64,000 bases of DNA from Bog-532 sp963830385. GTDB lineage: Bacteria > Actinomycetota > Actinomycetes > Streptosporangiales > Streptosporangiaceae. A model generated the notes under the pieces. It was given only the letters and a program-made list of their open reading frames with translations, was not told the origin of the DNA and did not search any database. Position numbers and translations under genes: made by a program. Positions 25,433-33,343 of the stretch are shown here, piece by piece. The stretch spans positions 930,001 to 994,000 of the forward strand of contig CAWHMD010000008.1 in assembly GCA_963830385.1 (NCBI GenBank), in the 5' to 3' direction. How positions within the stretch are numbered: position 1 is the first letter of the stretch; the number at the start of each line of letters is the position of its first letter.

Positions 25433-25452
25433 TCAACTGCGGATTTAGTTGA
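25433..25452. promoter_or_regulatory. Inverted repeat, candidate Lrp/AsnC operator
   Basis: TCAACT (25433-25438) and AGTTGA (25447-25452) form a perfect inverted repeat with an AT-containing 8-bp spacer. The right arm overlaps the -35 element of the regulator's own promoter, which suggests autoregulation together with control of the divergent dehydrogenase (inference). Confidence 0.5.
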
Positions 25453-25478
25453 CACGCCCAGTCAGCGTCACCCATTAT
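25449..25478 (+). promoter_or_regulatory. Sigma-70-like promoter of the Lrp/AsnC gene
   Basis: TTGACA at 25449-25454 and CATTAT at 25473-25478 are separated by 18 bp. Transcription would start near 25485, just before the AAGGAGG site at 25486-25492, giving a very short leader. The -35 is a perfect consensus, rare in this genome type. Confidence 0.6.
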
Positions 25479-25497
25479 GCGAAGCAAGGAGGCGACC

Positions 25498-25977
25498 ATG
25501 GCACACGGCCCAAGGGTGTTGCCGGGTCCCGCCGTCACCCTCGACGGTATCTCCAAGAGGATCATCGAGCAGTTGCAGCAGGACGGCCGGCGTTCCTACG
25601 CCGCCATCGGGAAGGCGGTCGGGCTGTCGGAGGCGGCGGTCCGGCAGCGCGTGCAGCGGCTGATCGACGGCGGGGTCATGCAGATCGTCGCGGTCACCGA
25701 CCCGCTCACGCTCGGGTTCCGGCGGCAGACCATGATCGCGGTCAAGAGCGACGGCGACCTGGAAGAGGTCGCCGACAAGCTGGCCGGCATCGACGAGATC
25801 GACTACGTCGTGATCACCGCCGGTTCCTTCGACCTCCTGCTCGAGGTGGTCTGCGAAGACGACGACCATCTGCTCGAGATCCTCAGCCGGGTACGGTCCG
25901 TGCCGTCGGTGACGAGCACGGAGACGTTTGTGTACCTGAAATTGCGCAAGCAGACCTATTCATGGGGAACCAGATGA
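25498..25977 (+). CDS. Lrp/AsnC-family transcriptional regulator
   Basis: 159 residues from the ATG at 25498, chosen for its AAGGAGG site 5 bp upstream; a start at 25477 would add seven residues. The N-terminal helix-turn-helix is about residues 14-60 (DGISKRIIEQLQQDGRRSYA and VGLSEAAVRQRVQRLIDGG), and the C-terminal RAM ligand domain includes IDYVVITAGSFDLLLEVVC. It overlaps the aminotransferase start by 4 bp (ATGA). It probably senses a polyamine-derived amino acid and controls this cluster (inference). Confidence 0.92.
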   Translation: MAHGPRVLPGPAVTLDGISKRIIEQLQQDGRRSYAAIGKAVGLSEAAVRQRVQRLIDGGVMQIVAVTDPLTLGFRRQTMIAVKSDGDLEEVADKLAGIDEIDYVVITAGSFDLLLEVVCEDDDHLLEILSRVRSVPSVTSTETFVYLKLRKQTYSWGTR

Positions 25978-27356
25978 CAAGCTCACCCGAATCCAACGCC
26001 GACCTCCAGCAGATGGCCAAGCGGAACCTCTGGCTGCACTTCACCCGGATGTCCAGCTACGCCGACAGCGACGTCCCGGTCATCGTGCGCGGATCCGGGC
26101 CGTACGTGTTCGACAGCCGCGGCCGGCGCTACCTGGACGGGCTGTCCGGGCTGTTCGTCAGCCAGGTCGGGCACGGGCGGACCGAACTGGCCGAGGCCGC
26201 CGCGCGGCAGGCCTCCGAGCTGGCCTACTTCCCGCTCTGGTCGTACGCGCACCCCGGTGCCATCGAGCTGTCCGAGCGGCTGGCCGACCTGGCCCCTGGC
26301 GACCTCAACCGGGTGTTCTTCACCACCAGCGGCTCGGAGGCCGTCGAGTCGGCCTGGAAGCTGGCCAAGCAGTACTTCAAGCTGACCGGGCAGCCTGAGC
26401 GGTACAAGGTGATCAGCCGGGACATCGCCTACCACGGCACGTCGATGGGGGCCCTGGCCATCACCGGGCTGGCCGACATCAAGTACCCGTTCGAGCCGCT
26501 GCCGGCGGGCGGGGTCCGGGTGCCGAACACGAACTTCTACCGCGCCCCGGACTTCGTGGCCGACGACTTGGGCGCGTTCGGCCGCTGGGCGGCCGACGAG
26601 ATCGAGCGGGCCATCCTGCGCGAGGGCCCCGAGTCGGTCGCGGCGGTGTACCTGGAGCCGGTGCAGAACTCAGGCGGCTGCTTCCCGCCCCCGCCGGGGT
26701 ACTTCGCCCGGGTGCGGGAGATCTGCGACCGCTACGGCGTGCTGCTGGTCTCGGACGAGGTCATCTGCGCGTTCGGGCGGCTCGGCTACTACTTCGGCTC
26801 GGCCCGGTACGGCTACCAGCCGGACATCATCACCTTCGCCAAGGGCCTGACCTCGGGCTACTCGCCGCTGGGGGGCATGGTGGTGCGGGACGCGCTGATG
26901 GAGCCGTTCAACCGCGGCACCGCCACGTTCCTGCACGGCATCACGTTCGCCGGCCACCCGGTGTCGGCCGCGGTGGCGCTGGCCAACCTGGACCTGTTCG
27001 AGAAGGAAGACCTGCTCGGTAACGTCCGGGCCAATGAGGGCGCGTTCCGCTCGACCCTGGAGAAGCTCAATGACCTGCCGATCGTCGGCGACATCCGCGG
27101 CGACGGGTACTTCTACGGCATCGAGATAGTCAAGGACAAGGACACCCGCGAGACGTTCACCGACGAGGAGTCCGAGCGGCTGCTGCGCGGATTCCTGTCC
27201 ACCGCCCTGTTCGACGCCGGCCTGGTCTGCCGGGCCGACGACCGCGGCGACCCGGTCATCCAGCTCGCGCCGCCGCTCATCTGCACCCAGGAACACTTCG
27301 ATGAAATGGAGCAGATCCTGCGCGGGGTGCTGACCGAGGCCTGGGACCGCATCTGA
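25974..27356 (+). CDS. Class III aminotransferase, putrescine/polyamine-pyruvate type
   Basis: 460 residues from the ATG at 25974, which overlaps the regulator's stop; GGGGAA lies just upstream. The start MAKRNLWLHFTRMSSY is typical of SpuC-like and omega-amino acid-pyruvate aminotransferases. SGSEAVESAWKLAKQYF binds PLP phosphate, VSDEVICAFGRLG holds the ring Asp, and the Schiff-base Lys is in ITFAKGLTSGYSPLGG. It would transaminate putrescine or another diamine to an aminoaldehyde, the substrate of the divergent dehydrogenase. Confidence 0.9.
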   Translation: MTSSPESNADLQQMAKRNLWLHFTRMSSYADSDVPVIVRGSGPYVFDSRGRRYLDGLSGLFVSQVGHGRTELAEAAARQASELAYFPLWSYAHPGAIELSERLADLAPGDLNRVFFTTSGSEAVESAWKLAKQYFKLTGQPERYKVISRDIAYHGTSMGALAITGLADIKYPFEPLPAGGVRVPNTNFYRAPDFVADDLGAFGRWAADEIERAILREGPESVAAVYLEPVQNSGGCFPPPPGYFARVREICDRYGVLLVSDEVICAFGRLGYYFGSARYGYQPDIITFAKGLTSGYSPLGGMVVRDALMEPFNRGTATFLHGITFAGHPVSAAVALANLDLFEKEDLLGNVRANEGAFRSTLEKLNDLPIVGDIRGDGYFYGIEIVKDKDTRETFTDEESERLLRGFLSTALFDAGLVCRADDRGDPVIQLAPPLICTQEHFDEMEQILRGVLTEAWDRI

Positions 27357-27357
27357 G

Positions 27358-28089
27358 GTGAACCCGGGATCGGGGGGTCACTGGGAGGGGGCCGCCCCGG
27401 ACTGGATCGACTGGGCGCGGGCCCCGGGGCACGACGCGTTCTGGGCCTACCGGGCCGCGTTCCGGTCGTTCCTCCCGCCGCCCGGCCGGTCCACCCTCGA
27501 CCTGGGCTGCGGCGAAGGCCGGGTGGCGCGGGAACTGGGCGCGCTCGGGCACACGGTCACCGCCACCGACTACGCGCCGTCGTTGCTGGCGGCCGCCCGG
27601 GAGGCTGGCTCGGCCCGTGACTACGTGCTGGCCGACGCGGGCGCGCTGCCGTTCGGGACCGGCGTCTTCGACCGCATCGTGGCCTACAACATGCTGATGG
27701 ACGTGCCCGACATGCCCCGGGCGGTGGCCGAGGCGGCCAGGGTGCTGGCGCCCGGCGGCGTCCTGACCGTGTCCATCGTGCACCCGTTCGCCGACCGCGG
27801 CCGGTTCGCCGGCGAGGACCCGGGCGCCCCGTTCGTGGTCGCCGGCAGCTACTACGGCCGCGAGCACTTCAGCCAGCGGGTGACCGAGGGCGGGCACAGC
27901 ATGACCTTCGACGGCTGGTCCTACCCGCTGCACGACTACGTGACCGCGTTCGCGGCGGCCGGGCTGGCCATCACCGGGCTGTCCGAACCGGTCCCGGACC
28001 TGGACCAGGCGCCGGCCATGGTCCAGTGGGCCCGGATACCGATGTTCGTCTGGATCAATGCCCGCCCGGTTCAGGGGCACCCGGTCTAA
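27358..28089 (+). CDS. Class I SAM-dependent methyltransferase
   Basis: 243 residues from a GTG 1 bp after the aminotransferase stop, so translation is probably coupled. Motif I is LDLGCGEGRVARELG (near 48-62), motif II Asp is in VTATDYAP, and ADAGALPFGTGVFDRIVAYN follows. It fits the Methyltransf_11 group acting on small molecules. The substrate is unknown; coupling to polyamine genes is suggestive but not conclusive. Its TAA overlaps the TAG of the convergent lipoprotein gene (28086-28089). Confidence 0.88.
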   Translation: MNPGSGGHWEGAAPDWIDWARAPGHDAFWAYRAAFRSFLPPPGRSTLDLGCGEGRVARELGALGHTVTATDYAPSLLAAAREAGSARDYVLADAGALPFGTGVFDRIVAYNMLMDVPDMPRAVAEAARVLAPGGVLTVSIVHPFADRGRFAGEDPGAPFVVAGSYYGREHFSQRVTEGGHSMTFDGWSYPLHDYVTAFAAAGLAITGLSEPVPDLDQAPAMVQWARIPMFVWINARPVQGHPV

Positions 28090-28769
28090 GGGGCGGGCGT
28101 CGAGGCGGGGTCGGACGGGCCGGCCGGCGGCGTGGTGCTGCCGGCCGGCGGGCTGCTCATCGCCGGGGCCGGCGTACCGGAGAGCGTGGGCACCGGGCTG
28201 ACGGTGGTGCTGGGGGTGACCGGCGGCGAGGCCGCCGGGGTCACGTCGGCAGCGGCCAGATCCGACACTGCCTTGCCGTCGCACAGGCTGCTGGTGGCGC
28301 CGGCGCAGATCGTGCCGCCGTTGCCCGAGTCCACCACCTTGATGAACGAGCGGCCCTGGCCGACGATGGCCGCGACCACGATGCACTCGTGGAACCCGGG
28401 TCGCGGGCACAGCGCGGTCATGTACGGGAGCAGGGCCTTTAGCTTGGCCAGGCAGATCCGATCGTTGACGCCCCGCCCGCAAGCGGCTTCGAGGGCCTGA
28501 GCCTGCAGATCGGTGATACCACGCTCGGCGACGTCGGCCAGCTCGGCCGTCGGGTCGCCGGGGACGTGCACGTTGAGATCGGGTACGGCCAGGCTCCCTG
28601 ACCCGCTGACCGTGCCCGATCCGCGGGCCGAACCCGACGCGCCGGCCGAACCAGACCCACCGGCCGAACCCGACGCCGGTGGGCAGTTCTTACTGGCGAC
28701 GCCGCAGCCCGACACCACCACGACCAGCGCGGCGATCACCAGCAGCAGCCGTGCCCCGAGACTTTTCAC
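28086..28769 (-). CDS. Putative secreted lipoprotein with Ser/Gly linker and Pro/Thr tail
   Basis: 227 residues from a GTG at 28769 with GAAGGGA upstream; an ATG at 28790 adds seven residues. A signal peptide ends in the lipobox VVSGC. A Ser/Gly/Ala linker follows, then a Cys-containing core (AACGRGVNDRICLAKLKALL and ALCPRPGFHECIVVAAIVGQ), and a Pro/Ser/Thr-rich C-terminus. The core has about six cysteines that could form disulfides outside the cell. I do not recognise a family. The 3' end overlaps the methyltransferase antisense by 4 bp. Confidence 0.75.
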   Translation of the reverse strand: MKSLGARLLLVIAALVVVVSGCGVASKNCPPASGSAGGSGSAGASGSARGSGTVSGSGSLAVPDLNVHVPGDPTAELADVAERGITDLQAQALEAACGRGVNDRICLAKLKALLPYMTALCPRPGFHECIVVAAIVGQGRSFIKVVDSGNGGTICAGATSSLCDGKAVSDLAAADVTPAASPPVTPSTTVSPVPTLSGTPAPAMSSPPAGSTTPPAGPSDPASTPAP

Positions 28770-28935
28770 GTGGGTTCCCTTCTCGCGCATTTACGCTGCG
28801 GAGGACCGGCGGGGCTCAGGCTGATACACGTGCGGGGCCACCAGCCAAAATCAGCTTCCTCGGAGACGAGAATGGATCCGTTATTGAAGCCGTTATTCAG
28901 GTCGATGTGGAGGCCATAAGGTACGCAATCGCACG

Positions 28936-28959
28936 AGATTGCCGGTCAGATTGCCGGTC
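28936..28959. repeat. Perfect 12-bp tandem duplication
   Basis: AGATTGCCGGTC occurs twice in a row in the noncoding stretch before the small orphan gene. The rest of 28770-29037 shows no gene, although it holds the divergent start regions of the lipoprotein and orphan genes. Confidence 0.7.
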
Positions 28960-29037
28960 ATCCTTCCTGTCGGCTGTCGTCGTCCACGCCTAGGCTTGGC
29001 GGCAATTCAGCGCCGCAGAATGCTAGGAGAGCCGGTC

Positions 29038-29412
29038 ATGATCCGCACGCGCATGGTGAGGCCAGCACTGCTGACGGCGGGCAGCACGATCAGCTTCAAT
29101 CTCCGGGATGGATGTGGCGGAGCCAACGGCGACGTCCATATCGGCAGTAACTATTCCGACGACGCCTACGGCATAATCTGGGAAAATGGCAGCGGCTGCG
29201 CGGGAAAGAAGCAGCTGGTTCTTTTCCAGTGGTTCGACAGTTCAGACAACCCTGGCGGCGGGCAGATTGGCTCCGCTGGCCCTGGACAAAGTAATTGTTT
29301 CCACTCTCCGAAGAACTCGCCGCCGGACACCATATCGGGCTACGTGACCCTCTGCAGTTCGGGGTCGGGCGTGCCAGGTGGCTATCAGTGCTGGGATTCC
29401 AAGTACTTCTGA
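29038..29412 (+). CDS. Orphan small Cys- and Gly-rich protein, possibly truncated secreted protein
   Basis: 124 residues from the ATG at 29038, supported by AGGAGA at 29025-29030. The N-terminus (MIRTRMVRPALLTAGSTISF) is too short and polar for a clear signal peptide. The rest looks extracellular: five cysteines, many Gly, Ser and Asn residues, and aromatic patches such as VLFQWFDSSDNPGGG and GYQCWDSKYF. GC content is lower than in neighbours, with rarer codons (ATA, GTA, TTT). I do not recognise it. It may be an acquired gene whose signal peptide was lost by deletion (inference). Confidence 0.6.
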   Translation: MIRTRMVRPALLTAGSTISFNLRDGCGGANGDVHIGSNYSDDAYGIIWENGSGCAGKKQLVLFQWFDSSDNPGGGQIGSAGPGQSNCFHSPKNSPPDTISGYVTLCSSGSGVPGGYQCWDSKYF

Positions 29413-29428
29413 CCGTCCGCGGGCGGCG

Positions 29429-30130
29429 TCAGCGGCCGGTTTCGCGCCGGTAGAGTTCGCGGGTTTCGTCGTCGGGCGGGTAGGTGCCGCGGATGCTGGC
29501 GCCGCCCGCCACCCGCTGCTGGAGCCAGGTCTCCAGCTGGTCGCGGTCGCGGGTGCGGGTGGCGACGTCCTCGGCGACGTGGGCGGGGATGACCACGACA
29601 CCTTCGGCGTCGCCGACCACGACGTCGCCGGGCTCGACGAGGACGCCGCCGCAGCCGATGGGCAGGCCGAAGTCGGCTGGGTGGTGCAGGACGGAGCTGG
29701 TAGTGCCGTGGGCGCCGGCCGCGTAGGAGGGGAAGTCGAGGGTGGCGATGGCCGGCGAGTCGCGCAGGGCGCCGTCGGTGACCAGGCCGGCCGCGCCGCG
29801 GGCCATCAGCCGGGTAGCCAGGATGTGGCCCAGCGACGCCGCCCCGAGCTGGCCGCGGGCGTCGATGACCAGCACCTGATCCGGGTCGACGGTCTCGACC
29901 GCGACCCGCTGGGGGTTGGTCCAGTTGTCGTACTCGACCTGGAAATCCAGGTCCTCGCGAGCGGGGACGTAGCGCAAGGTGAAGGCGTAGCCCACCATCC
30001 GCTGGTCCGGCCGCAGCGGCCGGATCCCGGCCATGAACGTGTTGCGGAAACCGAGCTTGAGCAGCTCGCTGGTGAGGCTGGCCGTGGAGACCTCGTGCAG
30101 CTTGTTCCAGGCGTCCGGGGAGAGTTCCAC
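29429..30130 (-). CDS. RraA-like protein (HMG/CHA aldolase-type)
   Basis: 233 residues. The RraA/HMG-aldolase core is clear: VDPDQVLVIDARGQLGAASL, then GAAGLVTDGALRDSPAI with the conserved Arg-Asp pair, and the metal-site region PGDVVVGDAEGVVVIPAHVA. Relatives are divalent-metal aldolases or decarboxylases of 4-hydroxy-4-methyl-2-oxoglutarate and related oxo-acids; older databases call them RraA or demethylmenaquinone methyltransferase. The ATG lies 13 bp after the stop of the phosphoesterase gene. The substrate is not evident. Confidence 0.88.
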   Translation of the reverse strand: MELSPDAWNKLHEVSTASLTSELLKLGFRNTFMAGIRPLRPDQRMVGYAFTLRYVPAREDLDFQVEYDNWTNPQRVAVETVDPDQVLVIDARGQLGAASLGHILATRLMARGAAGLVTDGALRDSPAIATLDFPSYAAGAHGTTSSVLHHPADFGLPIGCGGVLVEPGDVVVGDAEGVVVIPAHVAEDVATRTRDRDQLETWLQQRVAGGASIRGTYPPDDETRELYRRETGR

Positions 30131-30143
30131 GCGGCCCAGTCTG

Positions 30144-31751
30144 TCAGCTGGGGACCGGCGGGCGGTTCGGGGTGGTCTCCTGGGACGGCATCGAGTTCGT
30201 CTTCGGCAGCGGGTACGGGATGCCCACGTCCAGCGTGCCCGCCAGGGCGTTGAGCACCGCCTGCTCGGCCACGGTGGTGTCGCCCAGCGAGGTGGCAGGC
30301 AGCGCCGGGACGCTGGTGTTGGGCGGGTTGGCCAGGGCCAGGGCGCTGGTCAGGTCGCCGGTGACGCTGCGCCGCCAGGCCGACAGGTTCGGCACCTCCA
30401 CCCCGAACAGCGTCTCGATCAGCCGCAGGGTCGAGGTGTGATCGAAGGTCTGCGAGGCCACGTAGCCGCCGCGGCTGAACGGGGAGATCACCAGCGCCGG
30501 GGTGCGGAAGCCGAGCCCGATCGGCCCGGCGATGCCGGACGCGGCGGCCGGCAGCGTCCCGGTCAGGTACTCCCCCGCCGTACCGGCCGGTGCGGCGGGC
30601 GGCGGCACGTGGTCGAAGAATCCGCCGTTCTCGTCGTAGATGACCAGGAACACGGTCTGCGCCCACACCTCGGGGTTGGACACCAGCGTGTTCAGCACCT
30701 GCTGGACCAGGTACTCCCCGTACTCGGGGGGCGCGGCCGGGTGCTCGCACTCGGCCAGCGGCGAGATGATCCAGGACACCGAGGGCAGCTTCCCGGCCTT
30801 GACGTCGGCCGCGAACGAGGCCGGGTAAGTGGGGGTCAGCCCCTTGGACACCAGCTCGAAGCCGGTCACCGAGAACGGGTTGTTGTAGGCCTTGAAGTAC
30901 GGCAGCGGGCTGAGCCCGATCAGGCCGGTCGGATCGTTGTAGACCTTCCAGCTCACCCCGGCCGCCAGCAGCCGCTCGGGCATGGTCTCCCAGGTCAGCT
31001 TGCCGTACTCGGCCACCCGGTCGGAGAACGTCTGGACGACCGGCCCGCCGCTGGCGCCGGCCGGGTCGATGGTGGCGCTGATGCCCATCAGCCGGTTCGG
31101 GTCGGTCGGGCCGAGCACCGAGCAGTGGTAGTTGTCGCAGATCGTGAAGGCGTCGGCCAGGGCGTAGTAGAAAGCCAGGTCCGAACGGGTGAAGTAGCCC
31201 ATCGTCACGGGCCCGTTCTCAGTCCCGTCGGCGGCCAGGTGGGCGACCATGAACTGGTCCATCTTGCCGTTGTTCCAGCTCTGGTGCTGCGGGCCCCAGG
31301 AGTGCGTGATGTCGTTGGTGGTCTGACCGTCTTCCAGCGGCGGGTCGCTGAGCAGGTGGAACGGCTGCATGTAGCCGGACGCGTCCGCCCCGGTGCCGGG
31401 CTGGTAGCCGAACTGGTCGAAAACCGGGTAGGTCTGGCCGCCCACCGTCTGGGTCAGCACGCGGGGGTCGGAGAAGCCACGTACGCCGGACAGGGTGCCG
31501 AAGTAGTGGTCGAACGACCGGTTCTCCTGCATGAGGATGACCACGTGCTTGATGTCCGACAAACTGGCGTTGCTGGCGGCGGTGCCGGTCACCTTGTCCA
31601 GCAGCCGGGCCTGGGCCGCGCTGAGGCCGGCACCTCGCCGTCCGGACAGGGCCCCGAACGCGCCGAGCGCGGCCCCGCCGACCATGAACGAGCGGCGGCT
31701 GGGCTGGCTGGGGCGGGGCGAGGCGCCGGGCTTTTCGTGGTCAGTCAACAC
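30144..31751 (-). CDS. Tat-exported phosphoesterase, phospholipase C / acid phosphatase type
   Basis: 535 residues. The N-terminus has a twin-arginine signal (SRRSFMVGGAALGAFGAL). The phosphoesterase family opens with HVVILMQENRSFDHYFGTLS, where Glu and Asn bind metal and the active site, and continues with VIYDENGGFFDHVPPP and LVISPFSRGGYVAS. It probably cleaves phospholipids or phosphate esters outside the cell. The GTG start has GGAGG 5 bp upstream; an overlapping TTG is an alternative. The RraA-like gene follows 13 bp later. Phosphate starvation control would be typical, but no clear PHO box was found. Confidence 0.9.
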   Translation of the reverse strand: MLTDHEKPGASPRPSQPSRRSFMVGGAALGAFGALSGRRGAGLSAAQARLLDKVTGTAASNASLSDIKHVVILMQENRSFDHYFGTLSGVRGFSDPRVLTQTVGGQTYPVFDQFGYQPGTGADASGYMQPFHLLSDPPLEDGQTTNDITHSWGPQHQSWNNGKMDQFMVAHLAADGTENGPVTMGYFTRSDLAFYYALADAFTICDNYHCSVLGPTDPNRLMGISATIDPAGASGGPVVQTFSDRVAEYGKLTWETMPERLLAAGVSWKVYNDPTGLIGLSPLPYFKAYNNPFSVTGFELVSKGLTPTYPASFAADVKAGKLPSVSWIISPLAECEHPAAPPEYGEYLVQQVLNTLVSNPEVWAQTVFLVIYDENGGFFDHVPPPAAPAGTAGEYLTGTLPAAASGIAGPIGLGFRTPALVISPFSRGGYVASQTFDHTSTLRLIETLFGVEVPNLSAWRRSVTGDLTSALALANPPNTSVPALPATSLGDTTVAEQAVLNALAGTLDVGIPYPLPKTNSMPSQETTPNRPPVPS

Positions 31752-31914
31752 AAACCTCCGCGCGACAGGCTGGCCTGGTTGGGATCGGCATCAACGGCGA
31801 CGCTAGACAAGCTGTCTGTACTGGACTCGACGGGGATTTTACGCACCGGTAACCAGCGTGGGAAGACGTTGGTTGCTGTGCGGTTCGGCGCGAACACTCG
31901 CGCGGGCATACGAA

Positions 31915-31941
31915 AGCCCCCGGCGGGATTCGCCGGGGGCT
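31915..31941 (-). terminator. Intrinsic terminator after the repeat membrane-protein gene
   Basis: AGCCCCCGGCG (31915-31925) and CGCCGGGGGCT (31931-31941) form a perfect 11-bp stem with a 5-nt loop. Read on the minus strand it is followed by TTCGTA and lies 36 bp after the stop at 31978. This is the best terminator in the window. Confidence 0.8.
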
Positions 31942-31977
31942 CCGATCGGGCGCGCTGGCCGGGCTTACTGGCCGGGC

Positions 31978-33168
31978 TTACTGACCGGGGGCGGGGGTGG
32001 CGTTCCCGGCGTTGCCGTTACCGGCCGCGCCGGACGCGGGCACGCTGCCCCCGCCGGTCGAACCCACGGTGGGAACCGAACTCGGCGTCGGCGTCGGACC
32101 CGTGGTCGGCCCGGTGGTGGAAGCGCCAGTGGACTGCGAACCGGTCGCGCCGACGCTGCTCGGCGCGGTCGGGCTCTGGGTCGGTGTCGCGTTGGTGGTC
32201 GGTGTGGCGGTCGTCTTGCTGTGAGTGCCGCCGAGGGTGGTGCCGGACTGGCTGCGGCCCCACACGCTGGCGGCGATCGGCTTGCCGGTGCCCAGCTCGA
32301 CCACCGTGATGATGATCAGCGCCACGACGAACACCGCGGCCGCGGTGGCCGCCGGTACCAGCCAGCGCGGGCGGTTGGCCAGGAAGCCGAGCGGGCCACC
32401 GCCGGACTTGCCGTGCCGGCCGTTGCCGTTCCCGCCGGCCGCCCCCTCTGGGCCGGCGCCGTCGGGGCCGCCGTTGACCACGGTCCCGTCGCCCAGCCGG
32501 ACGGTGCCGTAGCGGGTGGCGTCGTAGCCGGCGGTGCGGGTCGCCTCGGCGTCAGGCCCGTCCTGATGGGGAACGAACCGCGGCTGGCCGAAGTCCTGCC
32601 GGGTCTGCCCGTAGTCTTGCCGGGTCTGGTTCGCGTCCAGCCGCGTCTGATTGAGGTCCTGACGGGTCTGATTGAGGTCCTGCCGGTTGATGTCCTGGCG
32701 GGTGGCGTCGGGACCCCAGCCCGGCTCGGCCTGGGTGGGCTGCGCCCAGCCGGGCGCGGTCCGGCGGGCCCGATCCCATTCGGCGGCGGTGGCGCCCCGG
32801 CCGCTTCCGTTGCCGCCCACCGGGTGGTCGGCCCGGGTGGCGTCGGCGCGGGCCACGCCCGCGCGGGGGACATCGGCCCGGGTGGCGTCGTTACGGCCAC
32901 CGGAGCTCCCGTCGCCGGTCATCGTGCTGGTGGGAGTCCACTGGCGGGCGTGCTCGACGATGACCGGGGTGACCTTTTCCTTGGTCCTGGCCAGGTAGTG
33001 CTTGTAGATGGCGAAGCCCGCAGTGCTGGCCCCGCTGCCGACGGCGGTGCCCAAAATTGTCCCGCCGTCCCCGAGATAGGACGTCAGGACGGCTCCGGTC
33101 ACGGCCGCGCCCATGCTCGCGACGATCTGAACCGTGTTGAGCTCGATGCCTTTAGGCCGGTCGCTCAT
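31978..33168 (-). CDS. Repeat-containing bitopic membrane protein of unknown function
   Basis: 396 residues from the ATG at 33168 with AAGGGGG just upstream. In order: an N-terminal segment with two glycine-rich hydrophobic stretches (about 12-35 and 38-57), a polar ATRAD/ARAD region, a QTRQD repeat (155-194), a single membrane span (269-291, LVPAATAAAVFVVALIIITV) and a Thr/Ser/Pro-rich outer tail of about 100 residues. The tail resembles a cell-wall-spanning stalk. Such architectures occur in actinomycete envelope proteins, but I recognise no enzyme domain. A short 13-bp direct repeat (GGCCGGGCTTACT) straddles the stop. Confidence 0.7.
   Translation of the reverse strand: MSDRPKGIELNTVQIVASMGAAVTGAVLTSYLGDGGTILGTAVGSGASTAGFAIYKHYLARTKEKVTPVIVEHARQWTPTSTMTGDGSSGGRNDATRADVPRAGVARADATRADHPVGGNGSGRGATAAEWDRARRTAPGWAQPTQAEPGWGPDATRQDINRQDLNQTRQDLNQTRLDANQTRQDYGQTRQDFGQPRFVPHQDGPDAEATRTAGYDATRYGTVRLGDGTVVNGGPDGAGPEGAAGGNGNGRHGKSGGGPLGFLANRPRWLVPAATAAAVFVVALIIITVVELGTGKPIAASVWGRSQSGTTLGGTHSKTTATPTTNATPTQSPTAPSSVGATGSQSTGASTTGPTTGPTPTPSSVPTVGSTGGGSVPASGAAGNGNAGNATPAPGQ
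32587..32706 (-). repeat. 21-bp in-frame tandem repeat (NQTRQDx)
   Basis: The core units NQTRQDL, NQTRLDA, NQTRQDY and GQTRQDF are 7 residues each, flanked by degenerate copies (DATRQDI, NRQDL). They are predicted to be polar and helical or disordered, on the cytoplasmic side before the membrane span. Confidence 0.8.
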
Positions 33169-33214
33169 CATCCCCCTTCGCGCAGTGATAGGTGGGTTTG
33201 TGCGGTCCGGCTGC

Positions 33215-33238
33215 CTGGGCTCATGGCAGTGAGCCCAG
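33215..33238. promoter_or_regulatory. Perfect 9-bp inverted repeat in divergent promoter region
   Basis: CTGGGCTCA and TGAGCCCAG flank a 6-nt spacer, midway between the starts of the membrane-protein gene (33168, minus) and the DAO gene (33344, plus). It could be an operator for either gene or an mRNA hairpin in the leader of one. No T-run follows on either strand. Confidence 0.5.
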
Positions 33239-33343
33239 CCCTTCCTGTCTACCCCGCGACGGGAGGCTGAGCATGGCAAACCGGCCGATGCATGAGTGTT
33301 CCAGCGTATTAGTCCTCGAGAGCGGATCAAATAACGTCGGACC

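Noticed and set aside
32050..33168. Surface adhesin with sortase signal
   Set aside because: The tail is Thr/Ser/Pro-rich but has no LPxTG motif or second span.
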